A stretch of DNA of 64,000 bases from Polytrichum commune (Eukaryota; Streptophyta; Polytrichopsida; Polytrichales; Polytrichaceae), in NCBI GenBank assembly GCA_950295325.1, contig OX485809.1, positions 30,146,144-30,210,143 of the forward strand. Reading direction: 5' to 3'. Each line of letters opens with the position of its first letter. Position 1 is the stretch's first letter. Below are positions 23,065 through 33,939 of the stretch, one piece after another. A program made the position numbers and the translations under genes. Under the pieces are notes generated by a model. That model worked only from the letters and a program-made list of their open reading frames with translations. It had not been told where the DNA came from and did not search any database.

Positions 23065-24006
23065 GTCGGTGTACCCCTTGGAAACTTTGACCAAAAGTTG
23101 CAAAAGTTTCTTAAGCATGAAAATTCCTTATTAGGTTCCTTACCGATGATTCCTATGAAGGTCAAAGTTCCACGAATCTTGTCACCTCTAGCCTCCAATT
23201 CTTTCCACTTTAAGGGTGGGTTTCAGTGTAGGCCCACCATATTCTACTATGATAAGGACAAACTTCAAATGTAGAGGGAATATGTTGGGGCAGGGTTCGT
23301 ATGTGTCAAATAGCTACTCCCATATTCTCAAATCTAGGCACACGTACTAACCTCCTCTTCCAGGTTAAAACCTCACTCTCCTTCTAAAACCGGTCTTCAA
23401 AAACTTCAATGACGACATTTGTACATTAAAGATTTTTTGATGGGCGCATGGAAATCTAGTAGCATGTGTCCACAACCCTCCACATTCTAGTGGACCATCA
23501 CAATGTGATTGGATGATGACTCACGCTTAAATACATGCGAACACCTCAACCCACTATTTTCTAGAAAGTAGTGTGCGAGTGACCTACATGGACACTCATC
23601 TTAAGTTGTATGACCACTAGATTTTGTCCCCTTTCTATGGGTTCCGTGCTTTAACTTTCTATCTAGTTTCCTTGGTTGCATTCAAATTGGACCACTTGTG
23701 CATTGCACATTCACGAAATGTACAAAAATCTGTGCATGTATCTTACAAAGTTGGACAAGGATGAACTTGAAACAACAGCTTGCAATTGTGATTGGGACCC
23801 ATTGAGTGACTCATCATAGCCTGACTAACTCCATGTATGGAAATAATTAGAAGAAAATGTCACTTATCGACTGCAATCCAAGGCCCAATGAACTTGTGGA
23901 TGTAGGTTTGGATAAGCATGAACCTGAAAAGAATAGAGAAAACAATTGCGACTGTGATTGGGACCCACTTAAATGAATCTTGACTAACTTATTAAAGTGT
24001 ATGGAC
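23065..24006. other. Degenerate repeat region, no gene
   Basis: A segment containing ATTG(T/C)GA(C/T)TGTGATTGGGACCC appears at about 23780-23810 and 23945-23975 and a related one at about 25165-25190, with shared flanks such as CAATGAACTTG. This is an old tandem repeat now split by the element at 24010. No coding region is supported. Confidence 0.45.
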
Positions 24007-24009
24007 TTA

Positions 24010-25034
24010 GGGCCGGTTTACACTACGGTGGAGAAGGCCTCCGGTCGGTCAAGAATGCTTGGCCAAGACATGGTTATATGAGGCAAATGGTGGATGTGCC
24101 GGAGAAGAATTAAAGGCAATAAAATATTTCTTAAGGAGTCTTGACCGGTTGAAGTCTAAACACCTAGAGGAGAAGTTTAGCGGAGAAGTCCACCGGTGAA
24201 GAGAAGTTCACCTAATGGTGAAGATTTTTTGTGATAAAAAACCATAATTCTCTACATTCACATTGTATCAAAAGATTTCAACAAGAATTGTGTTCATAAG
24301 AATTGTGTAATATAATGTTCAATTTTATTCAAAAGATAATGAAAATTGCCAAATTGCCAATTGTCAAGTTTGGCCCATGTAGGAAATAAATGTCTCCTTG
24401 GGTGTTTAAGAATGAAGAGGGGAAAACCCATACACATTGGACAAAGCACTACTCTTTGGTATTATTTAAGACATGCTCTCCTCTTAATCATCATCATTAA
24501 TTTCTCTCTTCTTATCTTTGATCTTCAATCATGGATAATTCTCAAAATAATCTTCAAAATAATTCTCACTACCAATGAGGTCATCCTCATCTTGGCTACT
24601 ACCAAACTGAAATTGTGAGTAACCAGCCATTGCGAAAAAAAATTGCACAAAAAAAAATCGCTAAGGAGCTACTACAACAAAGAGAGAGAGAGAAGCTTGC
24701 CAACACCTTAGGTTTTGAAAAAAACCAGATCTGAAATCTATGGTCCAGATCTATTTTTGAAAATTAAATTTTTATTGAGTTGGGCTTCTCTGGAGGAGGA
24801 GTTTCTTGTCCGGCCTCTTGAGGCCAGACAAGAAACTCCTCCTCCGGAGAAGCCCAACTCCAAAAAGTGCCGCCTACATCATTTTATCATCCATGAGAAA
24901 AGTTCACCACCATTGTTTTCTTCACCTAGTGTAAACACCCACCGGTCAAGAGTTGCATTTTCGACCAATCACAATTGAGAAACGCCCTTTTTTTCATGAC
25001 CGGTGGACTTCTCCACCATAGTGTAAACCGGCCC
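24010..25034. mobile_element. PIF/Harbinger-type element with internal hairpin
   Basis: Ends GGGCCGGTTTACACTA... and ...TAGTGTAAACCGGCCC form terminal inverted repeats that extend through GGTGGAGAAG. Flanks are TTA on both sides (24007-24009 and 25035-25037). Length 1025 bp. No transposase is visible. A near-perfect 84-nt palindrome lies at 24777-24860. Confidence 0.88.
24777..24860. repeat. Near-perfect 84-nt palindrome (hairpin)
   Basis: Arms 24777-24817 and 24820-24860 (41 bp each) pair with only two mismatches around a 2-nt centre. The arms contain GAGGAGGAGTTTCTTGTC and its complement. If transcribed, the RNA would fold into a long, almost perfect stem of the kind seen in MITE-derived small RNA precursors. 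That function is inference. Confidence 0.9.
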
Positions 25035-25037
25035 TTA

Positions 25038-28000
25038 GTTGGAAAAAATGTTGGGCTCTCACTTACAAGGGTAGGGTGGTAGGGGGTTAGGGTTTAGGGG
25101 TTTAATGTTGGCCCAATGAACTGGTACATGCACCGACTCTAGAAAACCATGAACTGGAACACAGTACCTTGCAACCATAATTGGGACTCATTCATATCAT
25201 AATTAAACTTATCCTAAAGGACCAACAAACTGAAAAGTGGTTCTATTGCTTCGTAATCTGCTCTCTGTGAGCAGTGGCCTTTGCATTTGTAGTAGTTTAG
25301 CAAAAGAGAATCGTGGGCAAAATTTTTGGGGATCTAAAAAATGAACATATGAACATGTATTCTCATTACAAGAGTGATTTATGTGTATTGATAAAAGAGT
25401 GATTTATACGTATTATTTATGTCATCGATGATTAATTCAACAAAATTAGAGTATCATCCATGCTAGTTTGGGAAGCAATGAGCTTTTACTAGATAATGAT
25501 GTGTAAAGTCAAATTAGGATATTAGAACCAATTCTAGGGTCAAGTGACATGAACATGTCCGACCCATCCACCCATTGAGGAAAATGGTCATGAATGTGAT
25601 GGCCAATCATTTTTCCTTCTTTCCAAGGCCATTCATATTACCTATACCCTTCTATAGGATCTGGAGGCTACAAACCCCTATAAATTCAACTGACCTCATT
25701 GTTTTTGGTTCATGCCTCCGTGATTGATACCTTCAAATATAGGGCCTTGGTTAATAGATTTCGATTTTTCTCCACAACCTTGGTTTTGCCACCCAATCAT
25801 GCACGATAAAAAAAGATTCAAGTTAATGTCATGGAGGCAAATTTAGATGATGGCATGTTGTGGACAATGGCTTTGAAGTGTTGAGGACTAATGTGGGAGG
25901 CTGGCCAACAACAATTGGTTGGTGATGACCAATTGGTTTGTCTCCACACCCTTGCCTTTATCCAATCCCCTAAGGTCCCTTAAATTCACATACTCAAGGA
26001 CCATGCATATATGGCTACTATGCTTTAAAAAAAACTCTAGTTTTTGAAAAATCAATTCTTCTCTAGCAATCTAGGTGTCTTCATTTACCACCCTTTATGC
26101 AATTTTTTTCTTTAGCATTTTCAAATCTCATTTCATTTAAGCTTTTAAGATTGTATGCATAAACACATGTAAACAATTGGGAGAGAAAGTTTTGCAATGT
26201 CCTATAATTTGAAGCAAATGCAAGTACGTGAGTGTCAATACGAGATACTAATCAAAATTGTAAAAAATCACAACTTAAATTAGGGTATAGAAAGAAAGTT
26301 ATTAAAGTAACCAAATCAACTACCCAAGTAAAATGTATTGTGCAATTGCAAGTTGTTGCAGCTAGATCACTCCTAGCATAAATATTATGATGAACTTACT
26401 ATATCCAAATTATGGCATAATAACTTCAAATGATGCAAGTGTTCTTGTCATTAGTATCTCATTGGGAGAATTGGAATACAATATACTTACATTTTATTCC
26501 ATTTATTATTCTAGTCATACATTAAATTTTGTCCTTCCTTATCATCGTTGGACTAGGCAATTGTTTTGGGGAAAAAAAACTTGTTATTAAAGAAACAACA
26601 CATCCAAATGATAAGGGTTGGGCCAACTATTTTAATTTGCTTTTACTCATGGGCTTGAGGGGAAATAGTCTTGTGATATAATTTGGATCCAAGGTAATTT
26701 GCATGAGTTAATAAGGAAAGTATTTGTGGATGCAATATGTTTCCACATGTCATTGTAGAAGTTAAACCTACGAAGTATTGTACTTAAGTTTAATCTTGTC
26801 CCCACGCAATTTGAGCAACCCCTTAAAAAAAAACACTAGTTGGGGTTATAAACAAATCCTTACCATGCTTGTGGAAAAAAAAACTTGGCCATTGGGACCA
26901 CTCCCCATACTTATGATTGCCCAAACATGAGTAAGCTCACATGAGCCTGCTCACAAAAATAAAACCCTCATAAGTTATGGCAGGGTGTCATAAGTCCTTG
27001 TTAGTGGTTGAAATATTTGTTATTTATAATTAGGTGATTGAGGTATTTCTTGTGGGAGTTTGGTGTATAAACTTCATCAGGTATTTGATAGTGGATTTTC
27101 GAATGTTGAGGTCTTTGAGTTTGCAAGTAAGTGCTCATGTATGACATTTTGTTTCTGGCCATAATGTTTATCAAGAGATTTTCTTTCCGTCTTTTAGCAT
27201 TTTAATGTGTCTATCAATGGGTCGTATGTTTTTTGTGTGTATTTATAATGGTTGTCAATGGATATTCATTGTAGCAACTACCATAAAGTTAACTGAATTG
27301 TGTTGTGAATGAGACATGAAATGACGTTGTTTGACTTTGATTTTGGGCACCTAATATGCATATGATACCATGTCTAAGTTCTACTATGCATTCATATGGT
27401 GTGTTGTTGCAAGTGCAAGAAGGTAGCCATTATGGTGTTGTTGGGTTTGTCATTGATGATGCCGGCATGGGGGGTCACTAGCTATATACCTTTGTAAAGC
27501 ATGTGCCGTCGGGGGTTATTAAAGATGGGCTATTTATCTAAATTTCTTGAATAATTGGCACCCTATCAATAGATAAAATGGTACTTTGAGGTATTTTGCA
27601 AAACCCTATGGATAAATATAATATACAAGTGATTTACACAAGTCCACCATACATGACGAGCCTTGATATCATAACTGAAAAAAATAAGAATAAAAATTAT
27701 TTTGTCCACTTTGGATCTTCAGGATGAAATATCAACAAAGCATCATCGTCATTAAATTATTACATGCAAAATGAAAATAGAATAAGAAGAAATTTATCAG
27801 ACTTTGCATTCAAAGAAGGTATTGAAATTCCAGACACAGGTTGCCATTTCAAAATATTTGTAATAACCAAATCAACTGATGGTATTCCTTTCTAAACACC
27901 GTGAAAGTGGAATGTGCAATTTGCACCAACTTGGATAACAAAAATACAACCAATGTAAGTTCAATATATTGTTGAGCAACAAAGTGAACAACAAAGTTGC

Positions 28001-28256
28001 ATTGATATTTTGACATATAGTTTGAAAGAATCGGTAAAAAAATTAACTTTGCAAAAAATGCATTGATGTTGTAAAAAACTTGAGGCCAAGACTTGGTTTT
28101 GTCTTTGACATTCAATATGTTAAAAAAATCGTCATTCAAAATGAGCTCAAATGAATCATTACCAAAATTACATGTGTAGCTTGAAAAACTTTAGTCTTAA
28201 TGCTCAAAAAATAAAAGACTCTAAAATGGTAGAAAAAACATGGTTGCCATTTGATG
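25038..28256. other. AT-rich intergenic region, no gene identified
   Basis: More than 3 kb without a recognisable gene. Small ORFs at 26387-26590 and, on the minus strand, 27849-28139 (96 codons, PQVFYNINAFFAKLIFLPIL) show no known domain. A short TTAGGGTTTAGGGG tract at about 25090 has too few units to be a telomere relic. No element ends were recognised. Confidence 0.4.
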
Positions 28257-28312
28257 GGGAGTGCTATCTTGTGAGTGGTGAGCAATGAGCGGTAACTTGT
28301 GAGCGGTGAGGA
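28257..28312. repeat. Element terminus, reverse of the 14.85 and 18.35-kb type
   Basis: GGGGAGTGCTATCTTGTGAG followed by TGGTGAGCAATGAGCGG and GTGAGCGGTGAGG. It is the inverse of the termini at 14852-14876 and 18300-18352. An element of this family may start here and run right, but the other end was not found. Confidence 0.5.
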
Positions 28313-28795
28313 AGGTGAAATATTTGGTAATAGGGCCACCAATATCCTATAACCGTGGAATTTTGGCCTAAAAAATGATGATTTTAGGGTTTAGTAATAA
28401 GAGGGGTGGGAAGGATAAACAACATGAAATCCAAATATTTATTTATTGCTAGCAGCATTGGACATGAAACTATCTTTTGCCTTGTCATCTATATATATTT
28501 GAACACTTATGCATTGCGAATTGATTTTGGAATTATAGCAAGATTCTTCATTTGGATCCGAATCTTTGATATTTAACATTGCAATTGCAACATTCTCGGC
28601 ATATGATGGGAGACACGGGCTACGGCTTGGACTTCGTAGGAATTGTCTATGTGTCCAAAACAGGAGACATGTCCTCTTTCCAGTCGTATTCCTAAAATAA
28701 AATCAATCAAATATGTAAATAAATTCGAAGAAAGAAATTTGAACTAATGAATTTAATGAAATGAATGAATTGAATGAACAATTATTGTATCAAAA

Positions 28796-29680
28796 TGTGA
28801 GCCCAATATTGTGCCCACATGCGTTCTTAACCTTAAAATCGTCAAAGACCTTAGGCTCTAGCTTTACATAGCATAATCAAAAAGATAAAAAGAGTGATGT
28901 TCTTTAGTTCGGATTTGAATTGATTTAAAAGGCTAGGTTAGGAGTTATTTACTGTTAGGAGTTAGTAGGATAGATTGGGGAATTGTTAGACGTAAGTGTT
29001 CCTTAAAGCGAACCATGTAAAGCCAAATATTATTGTTGAGATTAGACCCTTGTAATGTTTGTTTTAGGTTGGGGCTAAGTGGATAATCTTGGAAAGCTGA
29101 GGCCAGGGGGGCCTCAAGGGAGATCTCGAGAGACAGGGGGTTCTCTTGGATTTTTACACACTCTCTGGGACAAGTCTAAGGGCGGCGACGGCAGGGAAGG
29201 AGTGCTCTCTCTCAAGAACACACCGAGAAGCAGAGGGAGAGGCTTTAGGACGTCGGGGGGATTTTTCGGTCACAGGTAGGAGGATTGGTGGTGGCCGAAG
29301 GTAAAGGAGGTCCAAGACGGAGCTAAGGGGGATGCAACAGAGGCGGGGCGCACGCTGCAAGAGGCAGCATTCTAGAGTTATTGCCTCCAGACGTGGGAAC
29401 TCGGTGGTTGCGAGCAAGAGGCATAACAGGTTGCAGCAGTAGGAGGAATGCCGCATGCATTTCGGTAGAGGGGCAAGCAAGCATTCGGCACAACATGAAA
29501 ATTGCCAGGAAAGGCGGCTGTTTCGGCGAGAGGCGGAATGCAAGGAGAGCCTTTTGGGTGGTAAACAGTCCCCTTGTAGAGTGGTAGCCACATGAATTTT
29601 CGGCCTCTGAGGCCAAACCGACCTGAAATTCACTCTCAAATACGGCCAAATTGTTGGAATGCGGGATCCGAAACTGGGCA
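28796..29680 (-). mobile_element. LTR family 1, copy G, truncated
   Basis: Begins TGTGAGCCCAATATTGTGCC, the reversed 3' end of family 1, and continues about 885 bp before being replaced at 29681 by a family 2 LTR. The hallmark 5' end of the family is absent, so roughly half of the unit is missing. A GC-rich interior at 29100-29640 produces several overlapping chance ORFs on both strands. Confidence 0.75.
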
Positions 29681-30655
29681 TGTCGCAACCCTTGCTAGCC
29701 CCCCTTGACCATCTTGCCAATTTTTGTTTCTAGCAAAGGTTACGAACGCTAACCCTTTGCATTCCGCCATGCCAATGGTTACCTCCTCCTACCCCGGACC
29801 TTATAGTTCATAGGAGGGAAACCAACCCTCCTACTTTGCTTTCGGGACTCACCCCTTAATTGGTAACCCATTTCTTCGATGTGGACTTCCATCCATGGAA
29901 GTCCACTCCTATGTTGATCATCGCGTTGCCGGAGCAACACTACAACAACCCGAAGCATACTAGGCAACTATGGCCTCACAATGGGCCAAAGCCAATGGAG
30001 GCCGTGCCGTTCGGCCTCGGGTGGGTGAGGCCACACCACCTCACCCATATAAGCCTCTAGGACTCTACGCGGGGCCCCTACCCCACTGTCAACCAACCTC
30101 TTGTCTCTCCACCAAGAGTTGGGGCCAAGTAGACATTTTCCCTTAGCCGATGGGCCTAGAAGCCCCCAGCAGCTTCAGACCATCATAACTTCCTTGTATG
30201 ATGTTTGATGTTAACAAAAGACCACTCCATCTTCATCTACGCTTCACGTAGATGCCGATGGACTCCTCACTTGCCACATTTGGGCAAGTCTAGAGGAAGT
30301 TATGCCTGTTTGAACCTTGGCAGTCCCGAGAATCACTCCCAGGCACTGCTGTACCAGGGCGCTGTCCCGGGACAGCGCCCCACTCAAATTGCCATAACTC
30401 CTAGCTCACACCTCCGATTGAGGTGTTCTTGAGCATTCTAGAATCACCACGTCATGAGCTACGCAGAGCTCATGGCCTTACCCTTGTGCCTCCTAGTCTC
30501 CGTGGGTGGGAGGCGTTCCCAACGCCCGGGGCCCTCACCCACACTGGGATCACTTGGGCCCTCTCACCAACGGCGCCACAAGTCCCGGGTGTCACTCCGG
30601 GGTCCCCCTTGTGCCCATGGTGTTTCGGGCACTCCTCATGGAGAGGTGCGCGACA
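29681..30655 (-). mobile_element. LTR family 2, near-complete copy (minus orientation)
   Basis: Read on the minus strand it starts TGTCGCGCACCTCTCCATGA at 30655 and ends GGGTTGCGACA at 29681, matching 62139-63130 throughout. Its flanks (GGGCA and CTATG) do not match, so it is not a simple solo insertion. It abuts the last exon of the ParB/methyltransferase gene on the right and a truncated family 1 LTR on the left. It may be one LTR of a rearranged element. Confidence 0.9.
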
Positions 30656-30911
30656 CTATGAAAGCCTCCACCGTCCCTGCTGCCCCACCTGTCTCACCAC
30701 CACCTTCTCCGACCACATCAGGAACCTTCTCCTGCAAAGGTTCAGCATCAGGCCCTTGTCTTAAACCAATCTCCGCATGTGCATCATGCATTGGTTCATC
30801 GATTTGGTTAGGAATAGAGGTATCACTAGGCCTTTGCAAGCCTTCAACATCTAACATGGTTGTGTCTCTTTGACACCCATGTTGGTCAAGGGAGGACTGA
30901 GCTGCAATGGG

Positions 30912-30933
30912 GTTTGGGTCGCCCGACCCAAAC
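30912..30933. repeat. 22-bp palindrome P1
   Basis: Arm GTTTGGGTCG, centre CC, arm CGACCCAAAC: perfect 10-bp arms. Lies in the tail exon. Confidence 0.95.
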
Positions 30934-30980
30934 TGTCCTGCATCGGGAGAGGTGCCTTGGGGCACTACAGTGGAGGGTGG

Positions 30981-31002
30981 GTTTGGGTCGGTCGACCCAA
31001 AC
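30981..31002. repeat. 22-bp palindrome P2
   Basis: Arm GTTTGGGTCG, centre GT, arm CGACCCAAAC: perfect 10-bp arms, 69 bp from P1, in the same coding frame. Confidence 0.95.
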
Positions 31003-32184
31003 ATTCTGGGGTCGTCCTGCTGGTGAGGGGGCGCCATCACTATGGGGGGCCAAAGTGGTGAAGGGCCAAAAGGGGAGGAGGTTCCAGAGACGCGCCAGAT
31101 GTTGGGATCGTCCACTTGCTGGACCGGGGCGTAGGGAATTTGCGGCCGCATCATGTGCTGGAAGCTGAAGGACCCTTGCGGCACTGGGTACTGAGGGATG
31201 CTCTGCGCAGGGAAGCCGGGGGGCAAGTGTAGAAAGGAGCTGGAGGGAGCCACCACCAAACCTTGCGCCCACATTCCTTGTATCACCTGCGATATCAAGT
31301 CGGCGTTGGATGGAGGTTGGGCCATCGCCCTTTGTCGCCCCTGCTCCAAGAGGAGAGCCCTCAACTCTGCAACCTCACTCCGCACTGAGGGTTCTTTCGC
31401 GGCAACCTTCTGCAGGCGGACGCGCTGCTCCTCGTCCCTCCGCATCTTCTCGTTGGCCTCCTCCACAGTTAGGACTTCGGGTTTCACCCTAACCATGCCT
31501 GCGAATGCTGTCGGGGAGGGGGGATCCGATCTAAGCCGTTTGGCGAGCTCCATGTCGTCCTCGTCCTCGTCCTCGCTGCTTATGGTGATCGTGTCCTCCA
31601 CTGCGTAGTCGCCTTAGAGCTTCTTCCCCTTTAACCTCCTCCTCTCCCTGAACGCGGTAGTACATGTCCCTCGCATTGTCCACCATGAGGACGGACACCA
31701 ACTTACTTTGCGGGGTTGCCACCCGCATAGCCTTCTTGCGTTGAGGGGCTTCGGATTCTTGCGTGAAGCCCGTTGCCCCTTCCTCCACATTGCCTTCTTT
31801 CTCCTCCTTTTCTTGTTCCTCTTGTTCCTCCTCCTCCTCCACCTCGCCACCTGCTATACGGGACGGATTGCCCGGATGCAACCCGACCAGAGGTTCGGGT
31901 ATTTGGGTTGTGGCCCTCATGGCCATTTCTTCCGGGTTGATTCGCCTCGCCCTATCAAGAGGGTTTTCACCCCCCCCCCTTGGACAACCTCGTTGATGTA
32001 ACTCCCCTGGATCCAATCAACGATGTCCATCTTCTTTGCCAGGGATTTTTAGGTCCTGTAAAATTGAAGATCACCATCCTCTATGTAAGAATAGATGTTC
32101 AACCCCAACATCTACACAATCCAAGTTATATAGAATTACAATTTGTGGAGGGAGGGACATAAACAAGACCAAAAACAATGTCTA

Positions 32185-32206
32185 GTTTGGGTTGACCGAC
32201 CCAAAC
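32185..32206. repeat. 22-bp palindrome P3
   Basis: Arm GTTTGGGTTG, centre AC, arm CGACCCAAAC: one G-T type mismatch. Lies in intron 2. Confidence 0.92.
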
Positions 32207-32220
32207 CAACAAAGAACCTA

Positions 32221-32242
32221 GTTTGGGTTGATTGACCCAAAC
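32221..32242. repeat. 22-bp palindrome P4
   Basis: GTTTGGGTTG, centre AT, TGACCCAAAC: the outer 8 bp of each arm pair perfectly. Lies in intron 2, 15 bp from P3. Confidence 0.92.
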
Positions 32243-32270
32243 TGCGCACGAGCTATATAATGTCACTTAC

Positions 32271-33934
32271 TGTCAGCCCTAAACTCCCACCCTTGTGCGT
32301 CGTAGTCCGGGTGAGAGCCTATGGCTTACATGCACTTCCTTGGCCTTCTTAGCTCAAAATCCAACCCAATGGTACTCCGAAACAGATTCCAACACACCAC
32401 TTTATTCAAATAACCCAAGGTCCAGAGCATTTAAAAATGCTCTCTCTCCCCCAGTTGTAAAACCCTACCTCTTCAAGATCAACCCAATCCACTTTCCAAA
32501 CAATAAGATCTACCAACTTGATCTACCCTAGGTAGGGTTTAAGCCATCCCCAGTCTAACCATTAGTATGACAACCCCCTCCCACTTCTAATTGCTAATAA
32601 AACCACATCCACCTATTACTACACCCCTCCTACCCGAACATTAACCAACTCCCAGTCAACAGTAATGTTCCCCTTTCCGCCTTCTCCAACTCTAGTCAAC
32701 TCGTCTTGCATGTCGGTGTTCCAGCGCCCTGCTGGCCAACCTCCCTTCAGCGGTCACCGAACTCCCCTGTTTTGGCAAGGTGAGGCAGCTGCCTCGAATG
32801 GCTCAGCCTTCGTAGCCGCTCGCCCATCACATTCTCTGCCTCTCTCTTAAATTCGGTCACTCCAAAAACTAATGCTGCCCTTGAGGTAAGATCTGAGGCC
32901 TCAACCCTCTTTGTCAGCCCTTCCACTATCTCGGAAGCCTTCCCCATCCCGTTAGCATTCTTGCCGACTCCTCTCTACCCTCCTGTTGCACACCCAACTC
33001 TCATCTAATGCAGCAGTGGATCGCCGGCAGTAATCGATTAGATCTTGTGGTTTTAGTCAATTCAGAAACTCAACAAGTTAGGCCTCAATTGCGCTAACTA
33101 AACACTGCGGTGATTCTTGTGTTTTTCACCAATGTAGTTTCTTGCCGCAGCCTACCCACATTTCCTGAAAATGTTTCCTTGAACCCCTTCCTTTCGAGTC
33201 TTCTGACCCTGCTAAATCTCACTTCGAATTCAGTATGCCACTTGTTGAGTTCTACCTGAACCCCGTTGCTCCTTGATGATGGTGAATCCCACCTTCTACC
33301 CAGCCATTGTCGCCCTCCTTGTTGCAGAAGAGTAGATTCCCTCACATGTCGCACTTGTCCAACCTCCAATTCCGTCCAAGAGCCACCTTTTCACAATCCC
33401 ATCAAGCCTCTTCTGGGCAATCCCCCAAGACTAATAAGATTAGCTCAAGGATCCACATGCTGGCCAACAGCCTTCCCATTCAGAGATGGAGCACTAAACC
33501 TCGGTATTTTGAAAATCTGGCAGGATTCTGCCCCTGTCGAACCTCTGTACTCTTGCTAGGTGGATGAGAGAGAATGAACCTCGCAACCCTGAGCTCCCTG
33601 GACCCCCTCACAGACCGGAAATCCAGGGCCTCATCCATGAAATTTTGGAGCCTCCCTCCTTGAATGGACATTAGGGAACCTCTTTTCAAACAATAACACA
33701 AGGCCTCCAATGGCATTAGCCCTAAGTAACTACTAAACGCCGCCAACCTTTAACTTAATCCCTCAACACTCCTAGCACTAAGTAACTCACTACTTAACCC
33801 TTAAAATTAATTCAATTCTAACTTGAGCACATAACTACTTTTTTCCTTTGTTGAATCTTAGATGCAGTCAAAAATTCAAAGTTTTAATGATTTTTATAAT
33901 TAAGCACACATGTGGTCGCAATATTGGGCTCACA
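32271..33934 (+). mobile_element. Solo LTR, family 1, copy C
   Basis: Starts TGTCAGCCC, carries the hallmark CTCCCACCCTTGTGCGTCGT, ends GGGCTCACA and is flanked by an exact 5-bp duplication CTTAC (32266-32270 and 33935-33939). Length 1664 bp. The target on the minus strand is GTAAG, the 5' splice donor of intron 2, so the insertion copied the donor instead of destroying it. Small ORFs inside are not supported. Confidence 0.95.
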
Positions 33935-33939
33935 CTTAC

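Larger units (their letters stand above)
30656..32055 (-). pseudogene. ParB/methyltransferase element gene, last exon (acidic, P/Q-rich tail)
   Basis: Exon inferred from the acceptor TTTTACAG|GAC at 32056. It encodes MDIVDWIQGSYINEVVQ, then a glutamate-rich run (VEEEEEQEEQEKEEKEGNVE), then in another frame an acidic patch (TISSEDEDEDDMELAKRLRS) and a coiled-coil-like stretch (KMRRDEEQRVRLQKVAAKEP). A long proline/glutamine-rich tail follows. Two copies of FGS(T/G)DPNP in the tail are encoded by the palindromes at 30912 and 30981. A C-run of about 10 at 31969-31979, a TAA just after the acceptor and another at 31614-31616 break the frame. The frame runs nine bases into the LTR at 30655, so the natural 3' end is lost. 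Composition suggests a gag-like or DNA-associated structural tail, but no family is recognised. Confidence 0.55.
32056..33939 (-). other. Intron 2 of the ParB/methyltransferase gene (contains solo LTR C)
   Basis: On the minus strand the donor is CATG|GTAAG at 33939 and the acceptor TTTTACAG at 32056. Without the 1664-bp LTR and one copy of its duplication the intron is only about 215 bp. Two palindromes (P3, P4) lie directly after the donor region in that reconstruction. Confidence 0.65.

Noticed and set aside
30423-30873. Plus-strand proteins of 113 and 139 aa at 30.4-30.9 kb
   Set aside because: They lie in LTR family 2 DNA and on the antisense side of the tail exon. Equivalent frames in other LTR copies are shadows of the repeat.
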